Assembly: GCA_903960915.1 (NCBI GenBank)
Contig: CAJCCO010000010.1
Location: 1-35,128, forward strand
Source: an uncultured beta proteobacterium
Lineage (GTDB): Bacteria > Pseudomonadota > Gammaproteobacteria > Burkholderiales > Burkholderiaceae_C
DNA: 35,128 nucleotides
Direction: 5' to 3'
A program made the position numbers and the translations under genes. Numbering within the stretch: position 1 is the first letter of the stretch; every line of letters starts with the position of its first letter. Below, in pieces: positions 1-7,183 of the stretch. The notes under the pieces are model-generated. The model had not been told where the DNA came from and did not search any database. It saw only the letters and a list, made by a program, of their open reading frames with translations.

Positions 1-566
1 CCCCGGGCCTTTTCATACAGGCCCTGGTCAAAATAATGCAAGCCCAGGTTGTAGTGGGTCACGCCGTTGTCTTTGGCATAGGGCAGAGCTCTGTCGAGTT
101 GCTGGCTGGCCTTTAATTTATCTTGCTGGCTGTACAGGTATTGCGAATACAGCATGCGAACCACCGAGTCATCCGGGCGAAACAGCAGGGCGCGCTCAAA
201 CCAGCAGCTCAGGGTGTAGCGAGAGCCACTGGGTTGGGCAGTTTTCTCCATTTTTGCCAGCCGAACCATGGCCAGCAGGGCGCGGTGGTTGTTGGGAATG
301 GCGCGCAAGGTGTAGTCAATGTCTGCCCCCGGCCGCGCGCTGGTGGTGCCGCGAATCAGCGCCTCCACCTCGGGCGTGAAATGGGCGCCCACCACAATGG
401 CCTGCTTGTCGCGGTCGGTGCGGTAGTCAAAGGGGCCGTACTGGCCTTGCGCCACCAAGGGCCCGCATTGCCAGTCTGAATTTTGTGCAGAGGCGGAGGC
501 GCTGCAAAACAGCATGGCCCAACAGATGAGGGTGGCGGCTGGCTTGAAACTAGTTAAGGGGTGCAT
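1..566 (-). CDS. Secreted TPR-type protein, partial (C-terminus beyond left edge)
   Basis: The reading frame is open from an ATG at 566 leftward off the window edge, giving 188 visible residues. It begins with a Sec-type signal peptide (hydrophobic run around residues 10-27, likely cut after the Ala-rich SASAQ). The mature part has helix-pair repeats typical of TPR proteins: one around residues 75-95 (DYTLRAIPNNHRALLAMVRL), one around 115-150 and one around 160-185 (THYNLGLHYFDQGLYEKAR). The start overlaps the 3' end of hydrolase 1 by 13 bases, so it is the last visible member of the leftward ACP/hydrolase operon. A periplasmic scaffolding or EPS-related role is inferred from context only; I recognise no specific family beyond TPR. 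Confidence 0.8.
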   Translation of the reverse strand, partial: MHPLTSFKPAATLICWAMLFCSASASAQNSDWQCGPLVAQGQYGPFDYRTDRDKQAIVVGAHFTPEVEALIRGTTSARPGADIDYTLRAIPNNHRALLAMVRLAKMEKTAQPSGSRYTLSCWFERALLFRPDDSVVRMLYSQYLYSQQDKLKASQQLDRALPYAKDNGVTHYNLGLHYFDQGLYEKAR

Positions 567-1501
567 GGGTGACCTGTGACGTAAAGGGGAGGCTTGAGGC
601 TGGGGCTGATGTTGCTGGGGCTGGGATTGGGGCTGGGTTCACCCAGCGGCGCACGGCCTGCCACCTGGTGGTGCAGCCAATCGAGGGTCAGGTGCGCCAC
701 GGTCTGGCGTGCTTCATGGCTGGAAAACGTGTGGTTGGCCTGGGGCAGGTGCGCGTAGCGCAGCCTTGGATGCACCCAGGCTTTGGACCAGGCGCTGTCG
801 CGTTGGGTGACATCCAGAAACTCTTTGGCCACCAGGTCCTGGCCACTTAAAACCAGCAGCAAAGCGCCCGGGAAGTCTTGCCAGGCCAAGGCCATCTTGT
901 CTTGAAATGAAGCGGGGCTGCGCGGGCTTGTGCGCTTGAACAGCAGCTTGAAATTGTTCAGCGCGTGCAGCAGGCTTTTCACGCCCACGCGGGCATGGAG
1001 CAGCTTCAACCAAAACTCTTTTTCAGTTAAACGCTGGCGGTAATAGTGTTTGAGTTGTGTGCGAGCCAAGGTGGTGGCCGAGCGAACCCAGGGGTTCAGC
1101 AGGCACAGCCCTGCCAGGCGCGCATCGTGCGTGGACTGGGCGTAAAGCAGGGCGGCAGACGCACCATCGCACAAGCCCCAGAGCACGAAGTTTTTCACGG
1201 TAGGCTGGTGCTGTTGAAGCGCATCTAGGGCGGCGCCAATCGCTGGCGCGGTGTCCTGAAAGTCCTGTAGCCCACCGGCACTGTCGCCCATGCCAGCAAA
1301 ATCAAAACGCAACACGGGGTAACCGGATGCTGCCAGGGTGCGGGCCAGCAACACAAACTGCCGGTGGCTACCCACCCGGTATTGCGGCCCCCCCACCACC
1401 ACAATCACGCCAGTGTCTGAGGCTTGTGCAGGCGCCGCCAACACCCCCAGCAACTGTTGCTGCGGCTGACCAAAATAGAAGGCCTGTTCGGTGAAGTTCA
1501 T
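554..1501 (-). CDS. Hydrolase 1, exosortase A system-associated (alpha/beta hydrolase)
   Basis: This is a 315-residue alpha/beta-hydrolase-fold protein. It matches my memory of the exosortase A-associated hydrolase 1 family through VVGGPQYRVGSHRQFVLLAR (about residues 35-54) and the DFAGMGDSAG loop (68-77). The nucleophile elbow reads GLCDG, so the nucleophile position is Cys111 rather than Ser. The tail contains a candidate catalytic His in the QANHTFSS stretch. The ATG overlaps the hydrolase 2 stop as ATGA, so translation is coupled. The enzyme is cytoplasmic, and its substrate is unknown. Presence of an acyl carrier protein and an acyl-CoA ligase suggests an acyl thioester or ester, which is inference. 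The low-complexity Pro/Ser tail (around residues 285-310) is probably disordered. Confidence 0.9.
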   Translation of the reverse strand: MNFTEQAFYFGQPQQQLLGVLAAPAQASDTGVIVVVGGPQYRVGSHRQFVLLARTLAASGYPVLRFDFAGMGDSAGGLQDFQDTAPAIGAALDALQQHQPTVKNFVLWGLCDGASAALLYAQSTHDARLAGLCLLNPWVRSATTLARTQLKHYYRQRLTEKEFWLKLLHARVGVKSLLHALNNFKLLFKRTSPRSPASFQDKMALAWQDFPGALLLVLSGQDLVAKEFLDVTQRDSAWSKAWVHPRLRYAHLPQANHTFSSHEARQTVAHLTLDWLHHQVAGRAPLGEPSPNPSPSNISPSLKPPLYVTGHPCTP

Positions 1502-2418
1502 ACGCCACGCACGCCGTTTAGTGGCTGCACCACCGCATGCGCTTGCGCCATCACCCGCTCCATCACCTGCTCTAGGGCGGTGAGGGATGCATCAACCAAA
1601 GCCGGGGCGGTCTCCAGGGCACTGCTTTGCCAAAAGGCGGGGCCTTGCACCAAGTGCACGTTGACGGCGTAACCGCAGCGACGCCACGCCTGCACCCCGG
1701 CACGGGTGGCCGCGCTGGGTTCGGTTTTTGGGGCCATTGACATATCAAACCACTGAACGCTGGGCTGATGCACGGCACAACCTGTACCGTTTCCACCAGT
1801 CGGCATGAGTTGAGCGCGTTCCAGGCCGCTGGCCAGATCGGCCGACAAGGTGTAGCCGGCAATCTCTACCGGGCTACCTTGGGCCAATTGCTGGCGCACC
1901 TGGGCCAGGTCAGGCCCGGCATGGGCCGCCTGCAGTTGCTCGGCCCATTTGAGCCGCAGCAACTGGTTTAGCACCTGTTGGCCTGACAGCGTGGGTTGCC
2001 AAAAAATGAAATGGCAGTTGAGTGGGTGTTGCGCAGCGGCAGCGACAGCCAGCAGGCAACCGGCACGCAGACCCCACAGCCACAGTGGGGGCGGTTTCTC
2101 ACCTGCAGCGGCGTAGTGTTCACGCAACCAGGTGCTTGCCACCTGCACGTCGCTGATCCAGCCCCGCCAGCTGGCGGTTTCAAAATCGCCAGAGCTGTCA
2201 CCGCATCCCTGCAAGTCAATTTTCAGCACGGCAAAGCCTGCCTCAGACAATGCGCGAGCCCCCAGAGCCGCCATGTGGCGCGACTTGTTCATCTCTTCAG
2301 CCAAGGGGTGAAGGTACAGACACAGCCCACGCACCGGCCCGGTTCTAACCGGGTAGTGCAAACAGAAACGGCTGCCATCAGGCTGCTGCAAATAGAACGC
2401 GTCAGGCGGCTGCGCCAT
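1498..2418 (-). CDS. Hydrolase 2, exosortase A system-associated (alpha/beta hydrolase fold)
   Basis: This is a 306-residue alpha/beta-hydrolase-fold protein. Landmarks of the exosortase A-associated hydrolase 2 family are LYLHPLAEEMNKSRHMAA (about residues 34-51) and KIDLQGCGDSSGDF (66-79). The elbow that normally holds the nucleophile reads GLRAG with Arg118, so no Ser, Cys or Asp is present there. It may be non-hydrolytic or use an unusual mechanism. It lies between the acyl carrier protein (6 bases upstream) and hydrolase 1 (4-base overlap) in one leftward operon. Role is unknown; linkage to acyl transfer in the XrtA polysaccharide locus is inferred from neighbours. Confidence 0.88.
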   Translation of the reverse strand: MAQPPDAFYLQQPDGSRFCLHYPVRTGPVRGLCLYLHPLAEEMNKSRHMAALGARALSEAGFAVLKIDLQGCGDSSGDFETASWRGWISDVQVASTWLREHYAAAGEKPPPLWLWGLRAGCLLAVAAAAQHPLNCHFIFWQPTLSGQQVLNQLLRLKWAEQLQAAHAGPDLAQVRQQLAQGSPVEIAGYTLSADLASGLERAQLMPTGGNGTGCAVHQPSVQWFDMSMAPKTEPSAATRAGVQAWRRCGYAVNVHLVQGPAFWQSSALETAPALVDASLTALEQVMERVMAQAHAVVQPLNGVRGV

Positions 2419-2424
2419 GGGGCG

Positions 2425-2691
2425 TCAATGGGCCAACTTCAGGGCGACGAAATCACTCAGCGTACCGACCGTCTCAAAGATCTGGCCGCTGATTTCATCG
2501 TCGTTCAGCACAATGTCAAATTGCTCTTCAATGCCACTGATGAGTGCGATAACGGCCATGGAATCAAGTTCGGGCAAGGCGCCCAGCAAAGGGGTCTCGC
2601 GCTTGAAAAAGTGAGTCTGGCCATTGAGGCTCAAGGCCTGGTCCAGCACGCGAAGGACCTCATGTGTGATTTCCAAAATTTCAATCTCCAT
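2425..2691 (-). CDS. Acyl carrier protein, exosortase A system-associated
   Basis: This is an 88-residue acidic carrier protein. The phosphopantetheine attachment motif is LDSMAVIAL with Ser44, followed by the helix GIEEQFDIVLNDDEISGQIFETV typical of ACPs. The frame stays open upstream to 2814, but homology-like sequence starts at the ATG at 2691; the extension is basic, unlike an ACP, and crosses into the divergent promoter region, so I chose 2691. It is first gene of the leftward operon with the two hydrolases and is divergent from the acyl-CoA ligase. The expected job is to hold an activated acyl group, probably loaded by the adjacent ligase. The substrate is not predictable here. Confidence 0.9.
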   Translation of the reverse strand: MEIEILEITHEVLRVLDQALSLNGQTHFFKRETPLLGALPELDSMAVIALISGIEEQFDIVLNDDEISGQIFETVGTLSDFVALKLAH

Positions 2692-2805
2692 GCGGACAGG
2701 TGGCCGCTGTGAATGAATTTTATGAAGCAAAGAATCCAGAAAGCTGTGAACTATTCGTCGGTTTTGACCTTTCTTGCAAGGCGCTGAAGGCCTATAAATA
2801 ATGAC
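2692..2805. promoter_or_regulatory. Divergent promoter region between ACP operon and acyl-CoA ligase operon
   Basis: This 114-base, relatively AT-rich gap separates divergent operons. A TATAAA hexamer at 2793-2798 sits only 7 bases before the ligase ATG, with TTGACC at 2764-2769 and TTGCAA at 2774-2779 upstream at non-ideal spacings (23 and 14 bases). No Shine-Dalgarno sequence is visible before the ligase ATG. I found no convincing sigma-54 -24/-12 element on either strand. Confidence 0.4.
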
Positions 2806-4467
2806 ATGAATCAACCCCTACTTTTACCCGACCTGGTGTCCCTCGCGGCCAGCCGTACACCCCACGCCATTGCCTTGTCTTGCCACGGCGAGACCATGAA
2901 CTATGAAACCCTGGCCCTGAAAATTCAGCAGTTGTCGTCATGCCTGATGGCGCTGGACCTTCAGCGCGGGGAGCGTGTGGCGGTGTACCTGGAAAAGCGT
3001 TTTGAAACCGTGATTGCGTGCTTTGGCGCAGCGGCTGCAGGTGCAGTTTTTGTGCCTGTCAACCCGGTGCTGAAAGCCGAGCAGGTCGCACACATCTTGC
3101 AGGACTGCAACGTGCGCGTGTTGGTGACCTCGGCCAAGCGGCTGCAAACGCTGCAAGCGGTGTTGCCCGCTTGTGCCGATGTGGCGCACCTCCTGCTCGT
3201 GGATGAGGTCCATGCAACGGTGTCAGTTGAATCAATGGTTCCCGGGCAGCAACTGGCCTGGTCTGCCTTAAGCCTGAGCCCGGTACGCAGACCCCACCGC
3301 GTGATAGACCAGGACATGGCGGCGATTCTCTACACCTCGGGGAGTACCGGCAAACCCAAGGGCGTGGTGCTGTCGCACCGCAACCTGGTGGCCGGAGCGG
3401 TGAGCGTGGCGTCTTACCTGGAGAACCAGGCCGACGACACCTTGCTGGCCGTGCTGCCCCTGTCGTTTGATGCCGGCTTCAGCCAATTAACCACGGCCTT
3501 TCATGCCGGTGCGCGTGTGGTGCTGCTCAATTACTTGCTGCCGCAAGATGTGTTGCGCACGCTGGTGGCAGAACGGGTGACCGGGCTGACGGCCGTGCCG
3601 CCCTTGTACATCCAGTTGTCGCAGCAGACGTGGCCTGAAGGGGTTCGACAAAACCTGCGGTATTTTGCCAATACGGGGGGCCGCATGCCGCTTGAAACAC
3701 TGGCCCGCATCCGAGCCCAGGTGCCCCAGGCGCGGCCCTTTTTGATGTACGGTTTGACCGAGTCTTTCCGATCTACGTATTTGCCCCCCGAAGACGTGGA
3801 CCGGCGCCCGGACTCGATTGGCAAAGCCATTCCCAACGCTGAAATTCTGGTGCTGCGTGAGGACGGCACGCCTTGCGTGGCCGATGAACCGGGTGAATTG
3901 GTGCACCGTGGCGCTTTGGTGGGCTTGGGGTATTGGAATGATGTGGAGAAAACGGCCGAACGTTACAAAGTGTTGACGCCGCAGTCGACCGGACAGCCAC
4001 CGGGCTTGCCCTTGCCTGAATACGCGGTGTTCTCGGGTGACACCGTCAGGCGCGATGCGCAGGGTTTTCTCTACTTTGTGGGGCGCCGCGACGAAATGAT
4101 CAAGTCGTCCGGCTACCGGGTCAGTCCTACCGAGGTGGAGGAGGTGCTCTATGCCTCCCATTGCATAGCCGAGTGTGCCGCCTTTGGCACACCGCACCCC
4201 GACAAGGGCCAGGAAATACAGGTGGTAGCCAGCCTGGCTGCCGGTCAGGACGAGACGGTGTTGGCCGCCTTGTATGCGCTATGCCGCCAGCAGATGCCGC
4301 CGTATATGGTGCCGGCTGGCATCACGTTGGTGCGCGGTCCCTTGCCGCGCAATGCCAACGGAAAAATAGACCGCAAGCAGTTGGCTGCTGCGGTGGTGCA
4401 GGCCGATGACACGCCGGCCCAGTCCAAGGTAGCAACCAGCGGGGAGTGCTTGCATGCCACACCCTAA
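2806..4467 (+). CDS. Acyl-CoA ligase (AMP-forming), exosortase A system-associated
   Basis: This is a 553-residue member of the ANL adenylating superfamily. The P-loop-like motif YTSGSTGKPKG starts near residue 176, the A5-type motif YGLTESFRSTYLPPE lies near 315, and the C-terminal hinge/A8 segment GRRDEMIKSSGYRVSPTEVEEVLY begins near 425. The catalytic A10 lysine is in NGKIDRK near 522. It would activate a carboxylic acid as acyl-AMP and pass it to CoA or the neighbouring ACP. The ATG at 2806 fits family N-termini (short lead, then DLVSLAASRTPHAIAL), although no ribosome-binding site is visible. The gene overlaps the decarboxylase by 14 bases. Confidence 0.93.
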   Translation: MNQPLLLPDLVSLAASRTPHAIALSCHGETMNYETLALKIQQLSSCLMALDLQRGERVAVYLEKRFETVIACFGAAAAGAVFVPVNPVLKAEQVAHILQDCNVRVLVTSAKRLQTLQAVLPACADVAHLLLVDEVHATVSVESMVPGQQLAWSALSLSPVRRPHRVIDQDMAAILYTSGSTGKPKGVVLSHRNLVAGAVSVASYLENQADDTLLAVLPLSFDAGFSQLTTAFHAGARVVLLNYLLPQDVLRTLVAERVTGLTAVPPLYIQLSQQTWPEGVRQNLRYFANTGGRMPLETLARIRAQVPQARPFLMYGLTESFRSTYLPPEDVDRRPDSIGKAIPNAEILVLREDGTPCVADEPGELVHRGALVGLGYWNDVEKTAERYKVLTPQSTGQPPGLPLPEYAVFSGDTVRRDAQGFLYFVGRRDEMIKSSGYRVSPTEVEEVLYASHCIAECAAFGTPHPDKGQEIQVVASLAAGQDETVLAALYALCRQQMPPYMVPAGITLVRGPLPRNANGKIDRKQLAAAVVQADDTPAQSKVATSGECLHATP

Positions 4468-5695
4468 GCCGCAGCCGGTACATGCCGTGATGGACCAGTT
4501 TCCCGTGCAAGGGGGGCAGTTGCTGGTGGGTGGGGAGCGCTTGTCTACCCTGGTGGCGCGGGTGGGGCAAACGCCGTTTTATGTGTATGACCGCGCGGTG
4601 CTGCAAGCCCGCATGGCGGCTTTGCGCAACGAGTTACCGGCCACGCTCAAAATTCACTATGCCATCAAAGCCAACCCCATGCCTGCGCTGGTGGGGTTCA
4701 TGGCGGGCTTGGTGGATGGTCTGGATGTGGCGTCTGCTGGCGAACTCAAGGTGGCGCTTGATGCCGGTGTTTGCCCGCGCGAGATCAGCTTTGCCGGGCC
4801 TGGTAAACGGGTTTCTGAATTACGCCAGGCGGTGGCCGCCCGTGTGCTGATCAACTTGGAGTCATTTAGAGAAGTGGCTGTCCTGGAGGAGATTTCTAAC
4901 GCGTTGGGCGTGGCAGCGCGCGTGGCGGTTCGGATCAACCCGGACTTTGAGTTGAAAAGCTCAGGTATGCGAATGGGTGGCGGCCCCAAACCCTTTGGGG
5001 TGGACGCTGAAGAAGTTCCCCGTCTGCTGCAGCGGCTGTCAAAAACCGGGTTGCAGTTTGAAGGGTTTCACCTTTACGCTGGCTCTCAAAATTTGAATGC
5101 ACAAGCCCTGTGTGAAGCGCAAAACAAAGCCTATGAACTCATTCTTCGATTGGGCGACAAAGCGCCATCGCCTGTGCTGTCTTTGAACTTGGGTGGGGGC
5201 TTTGGCATTCCCTACTTTGCGGGTGAGACGCGGCTAGATGTAGCGCAGGTGGGGGATAACCTGTCGCAGCTCAGCCAACGCGCCCAGACAGATTTTCCAC
5301 ACGCCTCGCTGGTCATTGAGTTGGGCCGCTACCTGGTGGGCGAAGCCGGGCTGTATGTTGCCCGCATCGTGGACCGCAAGGTGTCGCGCGGTCATGTGTT
5401 TCTGGTGGTGGATGGCGGCTTGCACCAGCACCTGTCCGCCTCCGGAAATTTTGGCCAGGTGATTAGAAAAAACTACCCTCTCACCATTGGCAACCGGCAG
5501 GACGCCCCTGCCTTTGAAACCGTCTCGGTGGTGGGGCCCTTGTGCACGCCGCTTGATGTGGTGGCCGACCACATGGTGTTGCCCGAATCACAGGTGGACG
5601 ATTGGGTGGTGGTCTACCAGTCGGGCGCGTATGGGGCCAGTGCCAGCCCACAAAACTTTTTGGGCCATCCGCCCTGCGTGGAAGTTCTTGTGTAA
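4454..5695 (+). CDS. PLP-dependent decarboxylase, exosortase A system-associated
   Basis: This is a 413-residue fold-type III (alanine racemase-like/DAP-ornithine decarboxylase) enzyme. Lys72 in HYAIKANPMPAL is the expected PLP Schiff-base lysine. The Gly-rich phosphate loop LNLGGGFGIPYF lies around 244-255, ELGRYLVGEAG around 290-300, and the active-site Cys motif PLCTPLDV around 363-370. A GGGGAG ribosome-binding sequence at 4440-4445 precedes the ATG. It overlaps the ligase, indicating co-translation. The family is a conserved partner of the exosortase A ligase. It probably makes an amine from an amino acid that is then acylated, but the substrate is not known. Confidence 0.92.
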   Translation: MPHPKPQPVHAVMDQFPVQGGQLLVGGERLSTLVARVGQTPFYVYDRAVLQARMAALRNELPATLKIHYAIKANPMPALVGFMAGLVDGLDVASAGELKVALDAGVCPREISFAGPGKRVSELRQAVAARVLINLESFREVAVLEEISNALGVAARVAVRINPDFELKSSGMRMGGGPKPFGVDAEEVPRLLQRLSKTGLQFEGFHLYAGSQNLNAQALCEAQNKAYELILRLGDKAPSPVLSLNLGGGFGIPYFAGETRLDVAQVGDNLSQLSQRAQTDFPHASLVIELGRYLVGEAGLYVARIVDRKVSRGHVFLVVDGGLHQHLSASGNFGQVIRKNYPLTIGNRQDAPAFETVSVVGPLCTPLDVVADHMVLPESQVDDWVVVYQSGAYGASASPQNFLGHPPCVEVLV

Positions 5696-5796
5696 TTGGG
5701 AAGTTATTTGGCAGGGCTTTAAGTAAGTTGAGTAATGTCAAGAAGGAAAATTAGCTAGCGTGAAAACTGTCCCTCTACAGGTGCCAGGACTTTCAT

Positions 5797-7173
5797 GTGA
5801 AAAAAATATTCAAGCTCTACTTCTTCAAGCGCACGCTGGTTCAGATTCTTCTGGATATCGGTTTGCTGGTTTCCACCGCTTGGCTTTCCGTTGCGTTTCA
5901 GTTGGTCGAGCCGGGTTCAGTTTCTTCTTTCGTGGTCAGCATGGCTATGGTGCTGGCCGTGGGCATCTTGCTCGTCCATGCAAGCCTGGGGTTCTACCAG
6001 CAGATGGTCGGCCGGCCTCTGGCGCAAAGGTGGTTCAGAACCCTGCTGTCTCTGTGTTTATCGCTGGCGCTGGCGTATTGCATTTATGTGCTGTCGCCTT
6101 TGCATTTGCAGGATGAGCGGACCTTTGCCGTGGTGTTGTCGGCAGGCGTGGTGATGATGCTGTTGTACCGAACCCATGGTGACAAGGTCGCGGTGCCTGT
6201 GACGCGCAAGGTACTGGTTTACGGAAGCGGCCCCCGCGCCCTGCTGGTGGGCCATACGCTCAAAAGCGCAGACCCCATGATTTCTTTGGTGGGCTATTTC
6301 ACCTGCCCGCATGAGTCAAACCTGGCCGTGGCAGAGTTGGCACCGGTGTTCAGTCAGCAAACACTGGCTGAAGTGGTCAAGCAAGAACGGGTGGATGAGA
6401 TCGTAGTGGCCATCTCGGACCGCCGCGGCGGCAGCATGCCCCTGCGCGCATTGCTGGACTGCAAGCTCATGGGCATTGCGGTACTGGATTTCCCAAGTTA
6501 TTTTGAAAATGCACTGGGCCAAATTCGTTTGGATGCCGTCTCTGCCGGCTGGCTGGTGTTTGGGGGTGGCTTCAGACAAGGCCAGTTGAGAACCCTGGTG
6601 AAGCGCGGTTTTGATATCGCCTCTGCCAGTGTGTTGTTGGCGCTGACATGGCCGCTCATGTTGCTCACGGCGCTGTTGGTTCGCCTGGAAAGCCGCGGCC
6701 CTGTTTTCTATGCCCAGGAGCGTGTGGGCTTGAATGGCCAGGTCTTCAAGGTGGTGAAATTCAGAAGCATGCGCGCTGATGCTGAAAAGGATGGGCAACC
6801 CGTCTGGGCATCTGCTCAGGACCCGCGCATCACCCGCGTGGGCCGCGTCATTCGGAAAATGCGTATTGACGAATTACCCCAGCTGCTGGCGGTGCTGCGC
6901 GGCACGATGAGCCTGGTGGGCCCCCGCCCCGAGCGCCCCCATTTTGTCAAACAACTCACCCAGGACCTGTCGTTCTACGCCGTTCGACACAGCGTGAAGC
7001 CGGGCATTACCGGTTGGGCGCAGGTGCGCTACCACTATGGCGCTTGCGTGGAAGATGCTGCGGAGAAACTGCAGTACGACCTGTACTACGTCAAAAACCA
7101 CAGCTTGCTGCTGGATGTGATGGTGTTGTACGAAACCGTGGGTGTCGTGCTCATGGGCAAAGGAGCGCATTAG
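5797..7173 (+). CDS. Exopolysaccharide sugar transferase, PEP-CTERM system-associated (undecaprenyl-phosphate glycosyl-1-phosphate transferase)
   Basis: This 458-residue membrane protein starts at GTG 5797 with AGGA at 5786-5789. The N-terminal half has about four to five membrane segments within residues 1-130 followed by a nucleotide-binding-like domain (LVYGSGPRALLVGHTL near 140-155). The C-terminal catalytic domain of the bacterial sugar transferase family begins near residue 268 (KRGFDIASA). It contains FKVVKFRSMRADAE, the DELPQLL motif and SLVGPRPERPHFV. It should load the first sugar phosphate onto undecaprenyl phosphate at the inner membrane, starting the XrtA-linked polysaccharide repeat unit. 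About 100 bases separate it from the decarboxylase, and its stop abuts prsK. Confidence 0.94.
   Translation: MKKIFKLYFFKRTLVQILLDIGLLVSTAWLSVAFQLVEPGSVSSFVVSMAMVLAVGILLVHASLGFYQQMVGRPLAQRWFRTLLSLCLSLALAYCIYVLSPLHLQDERTFAVVLSAGVVMMLLYRTHGDKVAVPVTRKVLVYGSGPRALLVGHTLKSADPMISLVGYFTCPHESNLAVAELAPVFSQQTLAEVVKQERVDEIVVAISDRRGGSMPLRALLDCKLMGIAVLDFPSYFENALGQIRLDAVSAGWLVFGGGFRQGQLRTLVKRGFDIASASVLLALTWPLMLLTALLVRLESRGPVFYAQERVGLNGQVFKVVKFRSMRADAEKDGQPVWASAQDPRITRVGRVIRKMRIDELPQLLAVLRGTMSLVGPRPERPHFVKQLTQDLSFYAVRHSVKPGITGWAQVRYHYGACVEDAAEKLQYDLYYVKNHSLLLDVMVLYETVGVVLMGKGAH
7159..7165 (+). promoter_or_regulatory. Ribosome-binding site of prsK, aligned with GTG 7173 in the shifted frame
   Basis: AAAGGAG lies 7 bases before GTG 7173, which overlaps the TAG stop of the sugar transferase gene. 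GTG 7173 is not in frame with the prsK kinase core as given. The in-frame ATG at 7184 is 18 bases away, too far for efficient use. This site therefore supports a frameshift rather than an alternative start. Confidence 0.6.
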
Positions 7174-7183
7174 TGGGCATGGC

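Noticed and set aside
5697..5714. GG-N10-GC pair upstream of the sugar transferase gene as a sigma-54 promoter
   Set aside because: Only the two invariant dinucleotides and a few other bases match; such pairs are expected by chance about this often in a 100-base gap.
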